A stretch of DNA of 64,000 nt. It comes from Bdellovibrio sp. KM01. GTDB lineage: Bacteria; Bdellovibrionota; Bdellovibrionia; Bdellovibrionales; Bdellovibrionaceae. The stretch spans positions 3,782,001 through 3,846,000 of the forward strand of contig NZ_CP058348.1 of assembly GCF_013752535.1 (NCBI RefSeq), written 5' to 3'. The notes under the pieces are model-generated. The model saw only the letters and a program-made list of their open reading frames with translations. It was not told where the DNA came from and did not search any database. Positions 51,758-60,430 of this stretch are shown piece after piece. Position 1 is the stretch's first letter, and each line of letters opens with the position of its first letter. The translations under genes and the position numbers were made by a program.

Positions 51758-52862
51758 GAATCAATACCTCGCACGCATCGTGTGCACGTTCATTTTAGTG
51801 CTCACATACTATCAATCAGTTCATGCTGGCGCCAACAACTTTACGGCCAAACAAATTCGTTCCGGTGATAATCTTTTAAATATTTTGCGCCAACAGGGTT
51901 TTTCCACCCGTGAACGTGAAAAAGTTCTGGCATCTGATCTCGGCCTGCGTCGTCTGTTTCTGACTTTAGATACACGCTACCTGGTTCGTCGCGATAAGAA
52001 CGAAGTAGAACTTCGTGTTTTCGACTCTCAAACTTCTGATGCCTTTCGTATTTTGAAAAAGAATGGTGCGATTCAGGCGGCACCCTACAAACCGCAATTT
52101 AGGACAACAGTGCTTAGAATCGACGGGAAAGTTCACGGATCTATTCTGGGCTCCATTCTTCCCAAAATTAACAGCAACTGGGTGGCAACTCGCTTCACTG
52201 ACGCTTATGTATTTGATATCAAATCTGCAAAAGAACTGCGCCGAGGAGCACCTTTCTGGTTCACAGTTGAAAAGAAATATGAAAATGGTTTGTTCGTAAA
52301 ATACGGAGAGATTCTACAAACTTCACTAGAGATCGATGGCGACATAGTTCGCAAAAAATTCGTTCGCTCCAAAGACGGTGGCGTGTTCTTTAATGATCAG
52401 GATTTGCAGGAAAAGCGCGCTTTCTATTCCCCGGTTAATTACATCAAAATCGCCAGCACCTTTCAGCCAAATCGATTGCATCCCATCACTCGCAAAAGAG
52501 TTCCGCATTTGGGTGTCGATTTTGAATTGCCGATTGGTGACCCTGTCTTAGCCGCACGCAAGGGCCAAGTGGTTCGTTATGGAAACAATCATGCGGCGGG
52601 GAATTTCATCGTGCTTCGCCATTCAAATGGCATCGAATCCTCGTATAACCATCTTTATAAAATTGATCGCAGAATTCGCGAGGGCTTGATGGTAAATGCG
52701 GGAGATAAAATCGCTGAGGTAGGTTGTACAGGTTATTGCACTCGCGCTCACTTGCACTTCGCCTTAAAAATAAAGGGCCGAATGGTCGACCCTTTGAAAT
52801 ATATTAAACCTTATCCACAAAACATGCATCAGCTCTTAGCTTCGCAAGTGGCGTCTAATTAG
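51756..52862 (+). CDS. Secreted M23 (LytM-type) peptidase
   Basis: From the ATG at 51756, the 368-residue product has a signal peptide (about 1-24), an unassigned middle part and a C-terminal M23 domain with all zinc ligands visible: HLGVD (HxxxD) and HLHF (HxH), so it is probably an active endopeptidase that cuts peptidoglycan cross-bridges in the periplasm, or in a predator possibly acts on prey wall. An in-frame ATG 16 codons earlier would destroy the signal peptide. The start overlaps that of the divergent barrel gene. Its stop overlaps the next convergent gene by four bases. Confidence 0.88.
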   Translation: MNQYLARIVCTFILVLTYYQSVHAGANNFTAKQIRSGDNLLNILRQQGFSTREREKVLASDLGLRRLFLTLDTRYLVRRDKNEVELRVFDSQTSDAFRILKKNGAIQAAPYKPQFRTTVLRIDGKVHGSILGSILPKINSNWVATRFTDAYVFDIKSAKELRRGAPFWFTVEKKYENGLFVKYGEILQTSLEIDGDIVRKKFVRSKDGGVFFNDQDLQEKRAFYSPVNYIKIASTFQPNRLHPITRKRVPHLGVDFELPIGDPVLAARKGQVVRYGNNHAAGNFIVLRHSNGIESSYNHLYKIDRRIREGLMVNAGDKIAEVGCTGYCTRAHLHFALKIKGRMVDPLKYIKPYPQNMHQLLASQVASN

Positions 52863-54130
52863 AATTTTGTACAGATCGTTGCATAGTTTGCGCAACGTTT
52901 TGTCGGAATAACACTGTTCGGATAAGAAGCCGCGGAAGTACCAATCAATGGGTTGTAACAAGCAGCACCCGCACTGTATTCCACACCCTGAGCCACACCA
53001 TTCACCAAATTTTCAGTATAGCATGACGGCACTGTTGCTTTAGGAACCAAGCAACCTTGTGTCACATTAACATCCCACTGGTGAGCCGGGAACTGGCGGC
53101 GAACAATGTCGATTTCCGCACGCAAAGCCGCGCTGGCAGTAATTTGTGCCTCGGTGTGAGGGGCACATGAAGCCAGGTCGCGATTCAAATAAACTTTATA
53201 AACACGGTTACAATTCCAGTTCGCAATCACATTACCGGAACTCAGATCAACTTCTTGCAGAGTTTGCAATACATTCAGAGGAGAGAAACCATTGGAAACA
53301 CCCGCTGCCTGACCGAAGGAAAAACGGTAACCGCGACCGTAAGCCAATGCTTTATTTGTGGTACTAGCCGAAACCACGCTTCCAATATTTGTGGAATCAT
53401 TCAGATATGTCATCGTCATCTGACCTTGCACTTGCAAGATATCACGCAAGCTTTGGGAGATACTTTGATCCGAGTTGAACTTCATATTGGCTTCAAGAGT
53501 ACGAGTATTCGTGGAGAACGGGAAATAGCGAACCGAAGCCCCACGATTGTTCAACAACGTATCCATGATATATGTCGAAGACAAAACATCAGCCATCGGA
53601 ATCACATCTGTATTCAAGGCCAAAGAACCTGTTGCAGAATAAACGCTGTTCAAATTTGAGCGGTCACGAATCGCCATCGTCGGCATCACATTGATGTTCG
53701 TCGGCGAGTCACCCAGATATTCAGCATACTGGGCTTTAGAAACGGCGTTCGCTGGATAGATCGGGCTAAAATTAGCATCAACATAGGAATAGAAACTTGC
53801 AGGGATCGTGATGCCTGCAGTTTGGTAAGCACCCGCGCGGATTGAATAATAAGCGCTGCTGCTCGGTAGAGTTCCTGGCTCAGCGCAAGAGTTATAGGCG
53901 ATTTGGTCAAATCCACCGTCAAACGCAAATGGGATCGCAGAAATTTTTCCCGCCATTTGTGAACCGTACTTTGAAACGAGCGCCGCGTCCAAGCTGGAAT
54001 AGTCAGCTACGTCGTCAAGGGATGAGTCAAACCCGGCTTTGCCGCAGTTTTGAAAAGAAACAACAAGAGCCAATGAGGCAGCTATGACCCCAGCAACCTT
54101 CAACGTTGTTGGCTTGTTTGGCATTTTCAT
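52859..54130 (-). CDS. Putative lipoprotein of unknown function
   Basis: The 423-residue product starts at the ATG with GGGGGAATTTCC before it; an ATG ten codons earlier has no such site. The N terminus is a lipoprotein-like signal in which a hydrophobic run ends VVSFQNCG, with lipidated C29 likely. The rest is polar with several cysteines near the C terminus (CYTENLV, CYNPLIG, RCANYATICTKF), suggesting disulfides. No family recognised. It overlaps the M23 gene at the stop codons and is divergent from galU. Confidence 0.75.
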   Translation of the reverse strand: MKMPNKPTTLKVAGVIAASLALVVSFQNCGKAGFDSSLDDVADYSSLDAALVSKYGSQMAGKISAIPFAFDGGFDQIAYNSCAEPGTLPSSSAYYSIRAGAYQTAGITIPASFYSYVDANFSPIYPANAVSKAQYAEYLGDSPTNINVMPTMAIRDRSNLNSVYSATGSLALNTDVIPMADVLSSTYIMDTLLNNRGASVRYFPFSTNTRTLEANMKFNSDQSISQSLRDILQVQGQMTMTYLNDSTNIGSVVSASTTNKALAYGRGYRFSFGQAAGVSNGFSPLNVLQTLQEVDLSSGNVIANWNCNRVYKVYLNRDLASCAPHTEAQITASAALRAEIDIVRRQFPAHQWDVNVTQGCLVPKATVPSCYTENLVNGVAQGVEYSAGAACYNPLIGTSAASYPNSVIPTKRCANYATICTKF

Positions 54131-54260
54131 GGAAATTCCCCCGTTCTTAAACCTTACCACGACGTAGGGAACTTCTCTGGTAAAAAACAGATTTGGGCCC
54201 CATTTTCAGCACGGTTTATTATAGCTTGTCTTAGAATGAAACGTTTGCGATTTTAAGAGG

Positions 54261-55145
54261 ATGTCTAAAGTAAAAAAAGCCATAATTCCAGCCGCAGGTC
54301 TAGGTACCAGATTTCTTCCAGCAACGAAGACAGTTCCGAAAGAAATGCTAACCATTGTGGATGCACCCATCATTCTTTATGTGGTGGAAGAAGCGATCAA
54401 AGCCGGTATTGAAGATATCGTGCTTATCGCCGGCCGTAACAAGCATGCTATCGAAGACTTTTTTGATACGTCTTACGAACTGGAAGATAAACTTCATAAA
54501 GATGGAAAAGAGAAGCTTTTAGAGCGCGTTACCAAGGCACGCGATGCTGCGAACATCATCAGCATTCGTCAGAAACAAGCCCTGGGCTTGGGGCACGCAG
54601 TCCTTTGCGGCCTGCCGATCGTCGGCAAAGATCCATTTGCGGTCCTATTGGGTGACGAAATCACGATGGAAGCCAATGGTCAGGACAACGTGACATCTCA
54701 GTTGGTAAAATCTTTTGAAGAAACTCAAACTTCCACGATTTCGATCATGAAGGTTTCTGAAAAAGACGTTTCCAAATACGGTATCGCTGAAGTTGAAGAA
54801 AAATCTCCGGGCTTTTTCAAAGTGACTTCACTGGTGGAAAAACCGAAACCAACAGAAACTAAAAGCCGCTGGGCTTTGCCAGGTCGCTACGTTTTTGACA
54901 ACGCCATTATGGACCTGTTGGCAAATGCAAAACCTTCTTTGAATGGTGAAATCCAATTAACCGACAGCATGAAGATTTTGTGCGAACAAAAAGGTCTTAA
55001 TGCGATGACTTTTACTGCCGATCGCTACGATGCTGGTGATAAGCTGGGCTATCTGCAGGCGAACATTGAACTGGCTTTAAAAAATCCAGAACTCAGCACG
55101 GATCTAAAGGCGTACATTGTTGAGTTGGCAAAAACTCTTAAGTAA
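54261..55145 (+). CDS. galU: UTP-glucose-1-phosphate uridylyltransferase
   Basis: GalU makes UDP-glucose for LPS, capsule and other glycans. The 294-residue sequence has the family start VKKAIIPAAGLGTRFLPATK with TVPKEMLTIVDAPI, then LLGDEITM (metal-binding aspartate), VEKPKPTETKS and DRYDAGDKLGYLQANIELAL. Length is typical. AAGAGG lies directly against the ATG, so the ribosome site spacing is short. The next gene follows after 45 bases that contain a 7-bp dyad. Confidence 0.95.
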   Translation: MSKVKKAIIPAAGLGTRFLPATKTVPKEMLTIVDAPIILYVVEEAIKAGIEDIVLIAGRNKHAIEDFFDTSYELEDKLHKDGKEKLLERVTKARDAANIISIRQKQALGLGHAVLCGLPIVGKDPFAVLLGDEITMEANGQDNVTSQLVKSFEETQTSTISIMKVSEKDVSKYGIAEVEEKSPGFFKVTSLVEKPKPTETKSRWALPGRYVFDNAIMDLLANAKPSLNGEIQLTDSMKILCEQKGLNAMTFTADRYDAGDKLGYLQANIELALKNPELSTDLKAYIVELAKTLK

Positions 55146-55152
55146 AATCTGC

Positions 55153-55171
55153 ATTCCGACTAAATCGGAAT
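55153..55171 (+). promoter_or_regulatory. 7-bp dyad in the leader after galU
   Basis: ATTCCGA and TCGGAAT pair around CTAAA, 19 bases before the next start codon and 7 bases after the galU stop. There is no T-tract, so it is not a classic terminator. It may be a processing or stabilising element. Confidence 0.4.
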
Positions 55172-55190
55172 CGCGTGAACCGGGGACTGT

Positions 55191-56045
55191 ATGAGAAAAG
55201 TATTAATCGCATCACTTGTTGGAATTTTAAGTCCGGCGCTGGCTTCAGCTTTCATTTTGCCAACCAGAACTATTTTGCAGAAAACTTCTGATAATGCCGG
55301 CAGCGGTATCTACGCCATCGAACAAGAAGTTCAATTTGCCAATGGGGATGACACAATTCACGTGCGCGAAACTTGGTTGATCGATAACGATCGCACCATG
55401 CGCCTGACAGTCACTGGTACCAAAGAGCTTCAAGGTAACTTCCGCATGCAATTCCTGTATGCAGGTGGACAGCGCTACACGGTTCTTAACGGCGCCAAGA
55501 AAAGCGAGAAAACTCCAGACGACTTTTTGGAAAAGTATTTAAATTTCCGCAGCCCTGAAGTTTTCGCCAACAACCTGGCACAGCTTAAAATTATTCCTCA
55601 CGGTGGCTACTCAAAACGCATTCTTGCTAAAAAAGGTGAAGATGTGAAATACGAGCCAGAATCCTGGGTTCGCTATTCCCGCACAGGCGGAGTTGTGAAC
55701 TATGCCTTTGGGACACCAACACCTGAAGATGATAAAAATGGCAATCCGGGTCTGTGGATCGAACAAGATCAATTCGTCATTCGTAAAATCCGCCTGCCAA
55801 GCCAGGTTGAAATGACGGCTGATAACTACAATCAATTCGCCAAGGGTTTATACTACCCTCGTTCGCGCACAATTCGTTGGGGCAACAACACGGCGACTAT
55901 TCGACTGATCAGTGCTTCTGCCCGCCCGGCAACTGCTGTGACACAATTCCAACCAAGTTCTTTGGATATCAACACCAAGCTTGACGGTTTGGAAAAACTG
56001 GCCGCCAAAGACGCGATCATTGAGTTCTATTCGAGGTTTAGATGA
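55191..56045 (+). CDS. Secreted protein of unknown function
   Basis: The 284-residue product has a signal peptide (about 1-20, ending LASAF). The mature part is basic, with beta-strand segments (IYAIEQEVQFANGDDTIHV, MRLTVTGTKELQGNFRMQFL) and an aromatic-rich middle, resembling periplasmic lipid- or LPS-binding proteins in general form, though no family is recognised. GGGGA precedes the ATG. Its stop overlaps the priA start (ATGA). It may share a transcript with priA and galU. Confidence 0.75.
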   Translation: MRKVLIASLVGILSPALASAFILPTRTILQKTSDNAGSGIYAIEQEVQFANGDDTIHVRETWLIDNDRTMRLTVTGTKELQGNFRMQFLYAGGQRYTVLNGAKKSEKTPDDFLEKYLNFRSPEVFANNLAQLKIIPHGGYSKRILAKKGEDVKYEPESWVRYSRTGGVVNYAFGTPTPEDDKNGNPGLWIEQDQFVIRKIRLPSQVEMTADNYNQFAKGLYYPRSRTIRWGNNTATIRLISASARPATAVTQFQPSSLDINTKLDGLEKLAAKDAIIEFYSRFR

Positions 56046-58081
56046 GTGAGGCTCTTCTCTGGAAGGTTGCAGTTGATGCTCCCCTTCCAGAGGCTTTGAC
56101 ATACAGCTACGCTGAGCCTCTGATTCGCGGCCAATTGGTTAACGTTCCTCTGGGAAAAAGAAAAACGAAGGGCCTTGTTCTTGGGCCCACGACGGAAGTT
56201 CCCGAATTTAAAGTTAAAGCCATTGATTCTATCGACCAGGAGTACGCTCCCCTTCCGGACGCTTTCGTAAAGTGGCTGGAGTGGCTGGGTAATTACTACC
56301 TGCACCCTGTGGGTCAGGTGGTTCAATCGGCTTTTCCTCCGCTTAAAAAAACGGAAAAACAACGGGCAAGCAAACGTGCTCCCGTCATTCCGCAACTTGA
56401 AAGCGATAAACTTCCTGAATTAACTCCGGAACAAAAAACCAGCATTGATGGCATCGCTGCCCACCAGGGTTTTTCGACACATTTGTTATTTGGTGTGACA
56501 GGTTCCGGAAAAACTGAAGTTTACCTGCGCCTTTTGGATAAGGCGTTAAAAGAAGGAAAACGCGGCCTGGTGTTGGTTCCAGAGATTTCTTTGACGCCAC
56601 AATTAATTCAACGATTCGCTCGACGCTTTGGTGATAAAATCGCAGCGTTACACTCGCAACTAACCGACCGCGAACGCACCAATCAGTGGTGGGATGTTGT
56701 TGAGGGTCGCAAATCTATTTTGATTGGCGCAAGGTCTGCATTGTTCTGCCCGGTTCCCGATTTAGGAATCATTATTGTCGACGAAGAGCATGAGCCATCT
56801 TACAAACAAGACGAAAAATTAAAATACAATGGTCGCGATGCTGCCGTCATGATGGGAAAAATCATGAACTGCCCTGTCGTGCTTGGTTCAGCCACTCCAA
56901 GTTTGGAGACCTGGAAAAATGCACAAGAAGGCAGATACTTTCTGCATCCATTAAAAAATCGTGTCGCTGGACGGGCACTACCCGATGTTGAAGTCATCGA
57001 TTTAAGAAAATTGAAAGCCGATGACGATCATCAAAAACTGCTGATCGAAAAATACTCGCACCTTCCTTATTGGATGAGTCCGCAACTATTTGAACGGATG
57101 CGCGAAACGTTGGATCGCGGCGATCAGAGCGCGCTATTTTTAAATCGTCGTGGGATTGCCCAAATGGTGGTGTGCCCGGCTTGCGGTCATACTCGCGAAT
57201 GTCCCAACTGCGATATCTCATTAACTCTGCACGCGGGCTCGCATCTGGTTTGTCATTATTGCGACTATCACGAACAGATGAAAAAGAAATGCCCTGACTG
57301 CAAAGAGGGCGAACTGGAAGCGATTGGACTGGGCACAGAGCTTTTAGAAACTGATCTTGCGCGACTTTTCCCAGGGAAAGTTATCGCTCGAGCTGATCGT
57401 GATGAAATTCAAAATCGCGCCGATCTGGAAGATCTCATCGCCCGCATGGAAAGTGGCGAGATTGATATTCTCGTCGGAACTCAAATGATCGCCAAGGGTT
57501 TAGATTTTCCAAAATTGAAACTTGTCGGTCTGGTGCTTGCTGACGTGGGTTTCAACCTGCCCGATTTCCGCGCCACAGAGAGAAGTTTTCAACTGATCAC
57601 TCAGATGAGTGGTCGCAGCGGACGTCACGTGAAAGAAGGCGAAAGCCCGGGCCTTGTAATCATTCAAACTTTCAACACTGAACACGACAGTCTGACTTTC
57701 GCTCAACATCATGACTTCGAAGGTTTTGCCACTAACGAATTAAATGTGCGCGCAGCTTTGAATTATCCACCGGTGGGTCGACTGGTCAGTTTCCGAATTC
57801 AAGGAACGCATTTAGGAAAAGTCGAAGAGACAGCTCGACTTTTAGCTAGACGTGCACACAGCCTAAAGGCTCAGATTGAGAAGTATAAATCTATTGAAAT
57901 TTTAGGTCCAGCAGAGGCCGCACTTGCGAAGTTGCGAGGACAATTCCGATATCATCTCCTCGTAAAATCGTCTCAAGGCGCGATCACGAATCCGTTTTCA
58001 CGCCAACTCCTGGGGGACCAGGAATGGGTTCCCTCAGGCGTAAAAATTGTCGTCGATATTGATCCAATGAATTTGCTTTAA
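56042..58081 (+). CDS. priA: Primosomal protein N' (replication restart helicase PriA)
   Basis: PriA reloads the replicative helicase at stalled forks. The 679-residue protein has the N-terminal DNA-binding domain (about 1-110), Walker A GVTGSGKTE (near 155), the DEEH box in VDEEHEPSYKQ, the zinc-binding cysteines (CPACGHTRECPNC and CHYC...CPDC around 375-420), and the later helicase motifs QMIAKGLDFP and QMSGRSGR. Length fits the family. It starts at the ATGA overlap with the preceding gene. Confidence 0.95.
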   Translation: MSEALLWKVAVDAPLPEALTYSYAEPLIRGQLVNVPLGKRKTKGLVLGPTTEVPEFKVKAIDSIDQEYAPLPDAFVKWLEWLGNYYLHPVGQVVQSAFPPLKKTEKQRASKRAPVIPQLESDKLPELTPEQKTSIDGIAAHQGFSTHLLFGVTGSGKTEVYLRLLDKALKEGKRGLVLVPEISLTPQLIQRFARRFGDKIAALHSQLTDRERTNQWWDVVEGRKSILIGARSALFCPVPDLGIIIVDEEHEPSYKQDEKLKYNGRDAAVMMGKIMNCPVVLGSATPSLETWKNAQEGRYFLHPLKNRVAGRALPDVEVIDLRKLKADDDHQKLLIEKYSHLPYWMSPQLFERMRETLDRGDQSALFLNRRGIAQMVVCPACGHTRECPNCDISLTLHAGSHLVCHYCDYHEQMKKKCPDCKEGELEAIGLGTELLETDLARLFPGKVIARADRDEIQNRADLEDLIARMESGEIDILVGTQMIAKGLDFPKLKLVGLVLADVGFNLPDFRATERSFQLITQMSGRSGRHVKEGESPGLVIIQTFNTEHDSLTFAQHHDFEGFATNELNVRAALNYPPVGRLVSFRIQGTHLGKVEETARLLARRAHSLKAQIEKYKSIEILGPAEAALAKLRGQFRYHLLVKSSQGAITNPFSRQLLGDQEWVPSGVKIVVDIDPMNLL

Positions 58082-58135
58082 GGCAGTTCTGAGACGTAAA
58101 ATACTTAGGTATGCCCTCTTTGGGTAAGGATGCCT

Positions 58136-58969
58136 ATGATTCAATGCCCGCGTTGCGGAATTCAAGTAACAGAATTACACCCGATAGAAGCAGATCTATC
58201 GGCGAAGCTTGCACAAGCTGGCGAAGCACATTTGCCAGCGGAAGTGTGTGCGGGTTGTATTTCTGATTTACGCAGAACCGCTGCAACCAGCAGTGGTGGT
58301 GTGTTGATGGCGCAAGAGCGCGCCCGCGAACAGCACCGCCTGGCACTTTGGAAAAGTCGCGTGATGTTGATCAAGCAAGCACGCAACTCCATGGGACAAA
58401 AGCTTTACGCGGAAGCCGCGATTGCTTATGAAAAATATCTGAAAATTTTGGATATCGTTTTTGAAGTAAAAAAAGGCGAAAAACTTCGCCCTGAAGCCTT
58501 CAAAGAAAGCGCCCGTCATACCGAGCTCACAGTTGTCGCGTCGGTATATTGGGATTTAATGCGCATCTATGACACTCATGACAAGTATCACGAGCGTATG
58601 CAGAATTCCGCTAAGCAACTGGCCATCTTCGTTCAGTTCACGCCGATTTATCCAGATATTATTAAAAAGGCCGAATCTTTTGTCCGCTCTGCCAAAAATC
58701 CAAATATCGTTAAGAACTTTTTGAAATTGGCTGACAAAGAAAGACCACGCTGTTTTATTGCAACTTCTGCGTTCGGTCCTCAAGCTCTTGAGGTGCAAAC
58801 GTTGCGAATGTTCCGTGATGATGTTTTAAAAGAAACGTTTTTGGGTCGTAAATTCGTTTACTTCTATTATAAATTGTCTCCTTCAATTGCTTGCTTACTC
58901 GATAAGCACTCCTGGCTCAAACCCGCTGTGAGAGCCGTCCTGCGCACATTGATTAAATGCGTTAGCTAA
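58136..58969 (+). CDS. Zinc-ribbon protein with C-terminal CFI box
   Basis: The 277-residue product has an N-terminal metal-binding module (CPRCGIQV, then CAGC about 35 residues later), a helical middle (about 65-195), and a C-terminal CFI box: CFIATSAFGPQALEVQTLRM, then FRDD, a motif found in many bacteria at the ends of otherwise different proteins and of unknown function. The last part has hydrophobic residues that could contact a membrane. AAGGA is five bases ahead of ATG 58136; another ATG is at 58130. Not known whether it relates to priA. Confidence 0.8.
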   Translation: MIQCPRCGIQVTELHPIEADLSAKLAQAGEAHLPAEVCAGCISDLRRTAATSSGGVLMAQERAREQHRLALWKSRVMLIKQARNSMGQKLYAEAAIAYEKYLKILDIVFEVKKGEKLRPEAFKESARHTELTVVASVYWDLMRIYDTHDKYHERMQNSAKQLAIFVQFTPIYPDIIKKAESFVRSAKNPNIVKNFLKLADKERPRCFIATSAFGPQALEVQTLRMFRDDVLKETFLGRKFVYFYYKLSPSIACLLDKHSWLKPAVRAVLRTLIKCVS

Positions 58970-59024
58970 AAATTCATGCCCTTCCTTCTTGCAAAGTCCC
59001 GGTCTTCTAGGGGATTGTATTTGC

Positions 59025-60164
59025 ATGGCTCATATTTATGATTACGCAATTGTCGGTAGTGGTTTAACAGGTCTTAGCATCGCAGCAGCTCTCAGCCGCG
59101 AAACTAAGAACGTCGTTTTGTTGGAAGGACTGGATATTTCCTCTGGCGCCAACAAACAAATTAATTTCCCCACGGGCCCGATCAACAATGGTATCCGTTT
59201 TGTTCCTGATTCAGTTTTGTCTGAAAAAGCTTTGGGTTTCCTGGAAAATCTTCTGGGTCAAAAAGTGATTGCTGATGTTTCGGACGAAGCCCCTATCACC
59301 TACGATTCTGGGAACTTTAAAACTTTCCTGGGCTTCGGCGAAAATCCCCCGGCGTTCTGGGAAGAATTGTCTTACTTCACTTCCAGCAAACGCATTGATT
59401 TGCATTTGCAGCCTTTTCAATGGGCGCAAATGTTGATGGCAAAATTCACCGGCGATTTCATGCCGCGCTCTTATGTGACAAAGTTCCATCACGAAGGCGA
59501 TCGCGTACACTCTGTGACTGTGAATGGCTCTAAGACTATTCACGCCCAGAACTTTATCTTTGCCGGTAGTGTTCGTGATCTTGCACTGTTGTTGCCAGAA
59601 GATACGATCTCTGCACGCGCTCGTGCAAAACTTAGCAAAAATGCTTATTGGACAGCTTTGTGTATTGATATTTGCCACGGCAAAGCAGTGACTGATTCCA
59701 CGGCAATGCACATCCTGAACGGCACGACTCAAGATGAAATCGGTCCTTGTGCTGGCCGCTTCCTTCCAGCTGTGGAAGTTGACGGCAATATGATCCAAGC
59801 TTCGCAATGGATCACTTTCATTGAATCGGAATCCACTGACGACAGCGAAGTCGTGGGCATGGCTTTAAAGAAAATCAAACGCCAAGTAAAACGCGCTTAC
59901 CCAGAAGCTTTGGATAACTTGAAAAGTGAAAGAATCTTCGTCTCCCCCTACATCGCCGGAAATGGCGATTTGAAGCTAAGCGCAAATCAGACAATTCCAA
60001 GCCTGGAAAACCTATGGATTTCTTCCGCTACTTTGAACGAGCAAAAGAACCTTGTGGGCGCACTTTTACAGGCAGAAATGATCGTGGCTTCCTTGGGATT
60101 CAAAGTTGAAGGGGCTGTTGCTTCTGAGGCACCAACTGAAGAGTTCTCTGAGGCATCGCTGTAA
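59025..60164 (+). CDS. FAD-dependent oxidoreductase
   Basis: The 379-residue protein starts with a Rossmann FAD site (YAIVGSGLTGLSIAAAL, then VVLLEGLD) and has an acidic, mostly beta remainder resembling protoporphyrinogen-oxidase- or amine-oxidase-like flavoproteins. A later GNGDLKLSAN-x-TIPSLENLWISSA segment could hold the second FAD contact. The substrate is unknown. AGGGGA precedes the ATG; a start 12 codons earlier (TTG) is less likely. A terminator follows. Confidence 0.8.
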   Translation: MAHIYDYAIVGSGLTGLSIAAALSRETKNVVLLEGLDISSGANKQINFPTGPINNGIRFVPDSVLSEKALGFLENLLGQKVIADVSDEAPITYDSGNFKTFLGFGENPPAFWEELSYFTSSKRIDLHLQPFQWAQMLMAKFTGDFMPRSYVTKFHHEGDRVHSVTVNGSKTIHAQNFIFAGSVRDLALLLPEDTISARARAKLSKNAYWTALCIDICHGKAVTDSTAMHILNGTTQDEIGPCAGRFLPAVEVDGNMIQASQWITFIESESTDDSEVVGMALKKIKRQVKRAYPEALDNLKSERIFVSPYIAGNGDLKLSANQTIPSLENLWISSATLNEQKNLVGALLQAEMIVASLGFKVEGAVASEAPTEEFSEASL

Positions 60165-60195
60165 GTTACTGAAATAATTAGATCTTTTATGGCGC

Positions 60196-60225
60196 CGCCG
60201 CAGAAATGCTGCGGCGTTTCTTTTT
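60196..60225 (+). terminator. Intrinsic terminator after the flavoprotein gene
   Basis: CGCCGCAG and CTGCGGCG form an 8-bp GC-rich stem with an AAATG loop, followed by TTTCTTTTT. Confidence 0.92.
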
Positions 60226-60323
60226 GGCGGTTTTCATTCTTAAAAACATGCTACCAGACTGAGCAAAAGATCCTTGCTCTTCTGTGCCACGCTATGATAT
60301 CCCGTGAGTCCAACAATAACACA

Positions 60324-60408
60324 CTCTAGAGCACTAACTGGTCCCCGAGTACTGAAAAAGGGGTCTTCCGGCGAATCAAAAAAAGCTGGCTCTGCACTAG
60401 AGGAGGAT
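60324..60408 (+). promoter_or_regulatory. Possible structured rpsB leader
   Basis: CTCTAG (60324-60329) is complementary to CTAGAG (60397-60402), and between them GTCCCC and GGGG (near 60341 and 60360) can form a second stem. The lower arm runs into GAGGAGG, near the rpsB ribosome site (AAAGGA at 60416-60421). S2-regulated leaders exist in other bacteria, but this fold is by-eye only. Confidence 0.4.
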
Positions 60409-60430
60409 TAACCAGAAAGGACGTACTACC

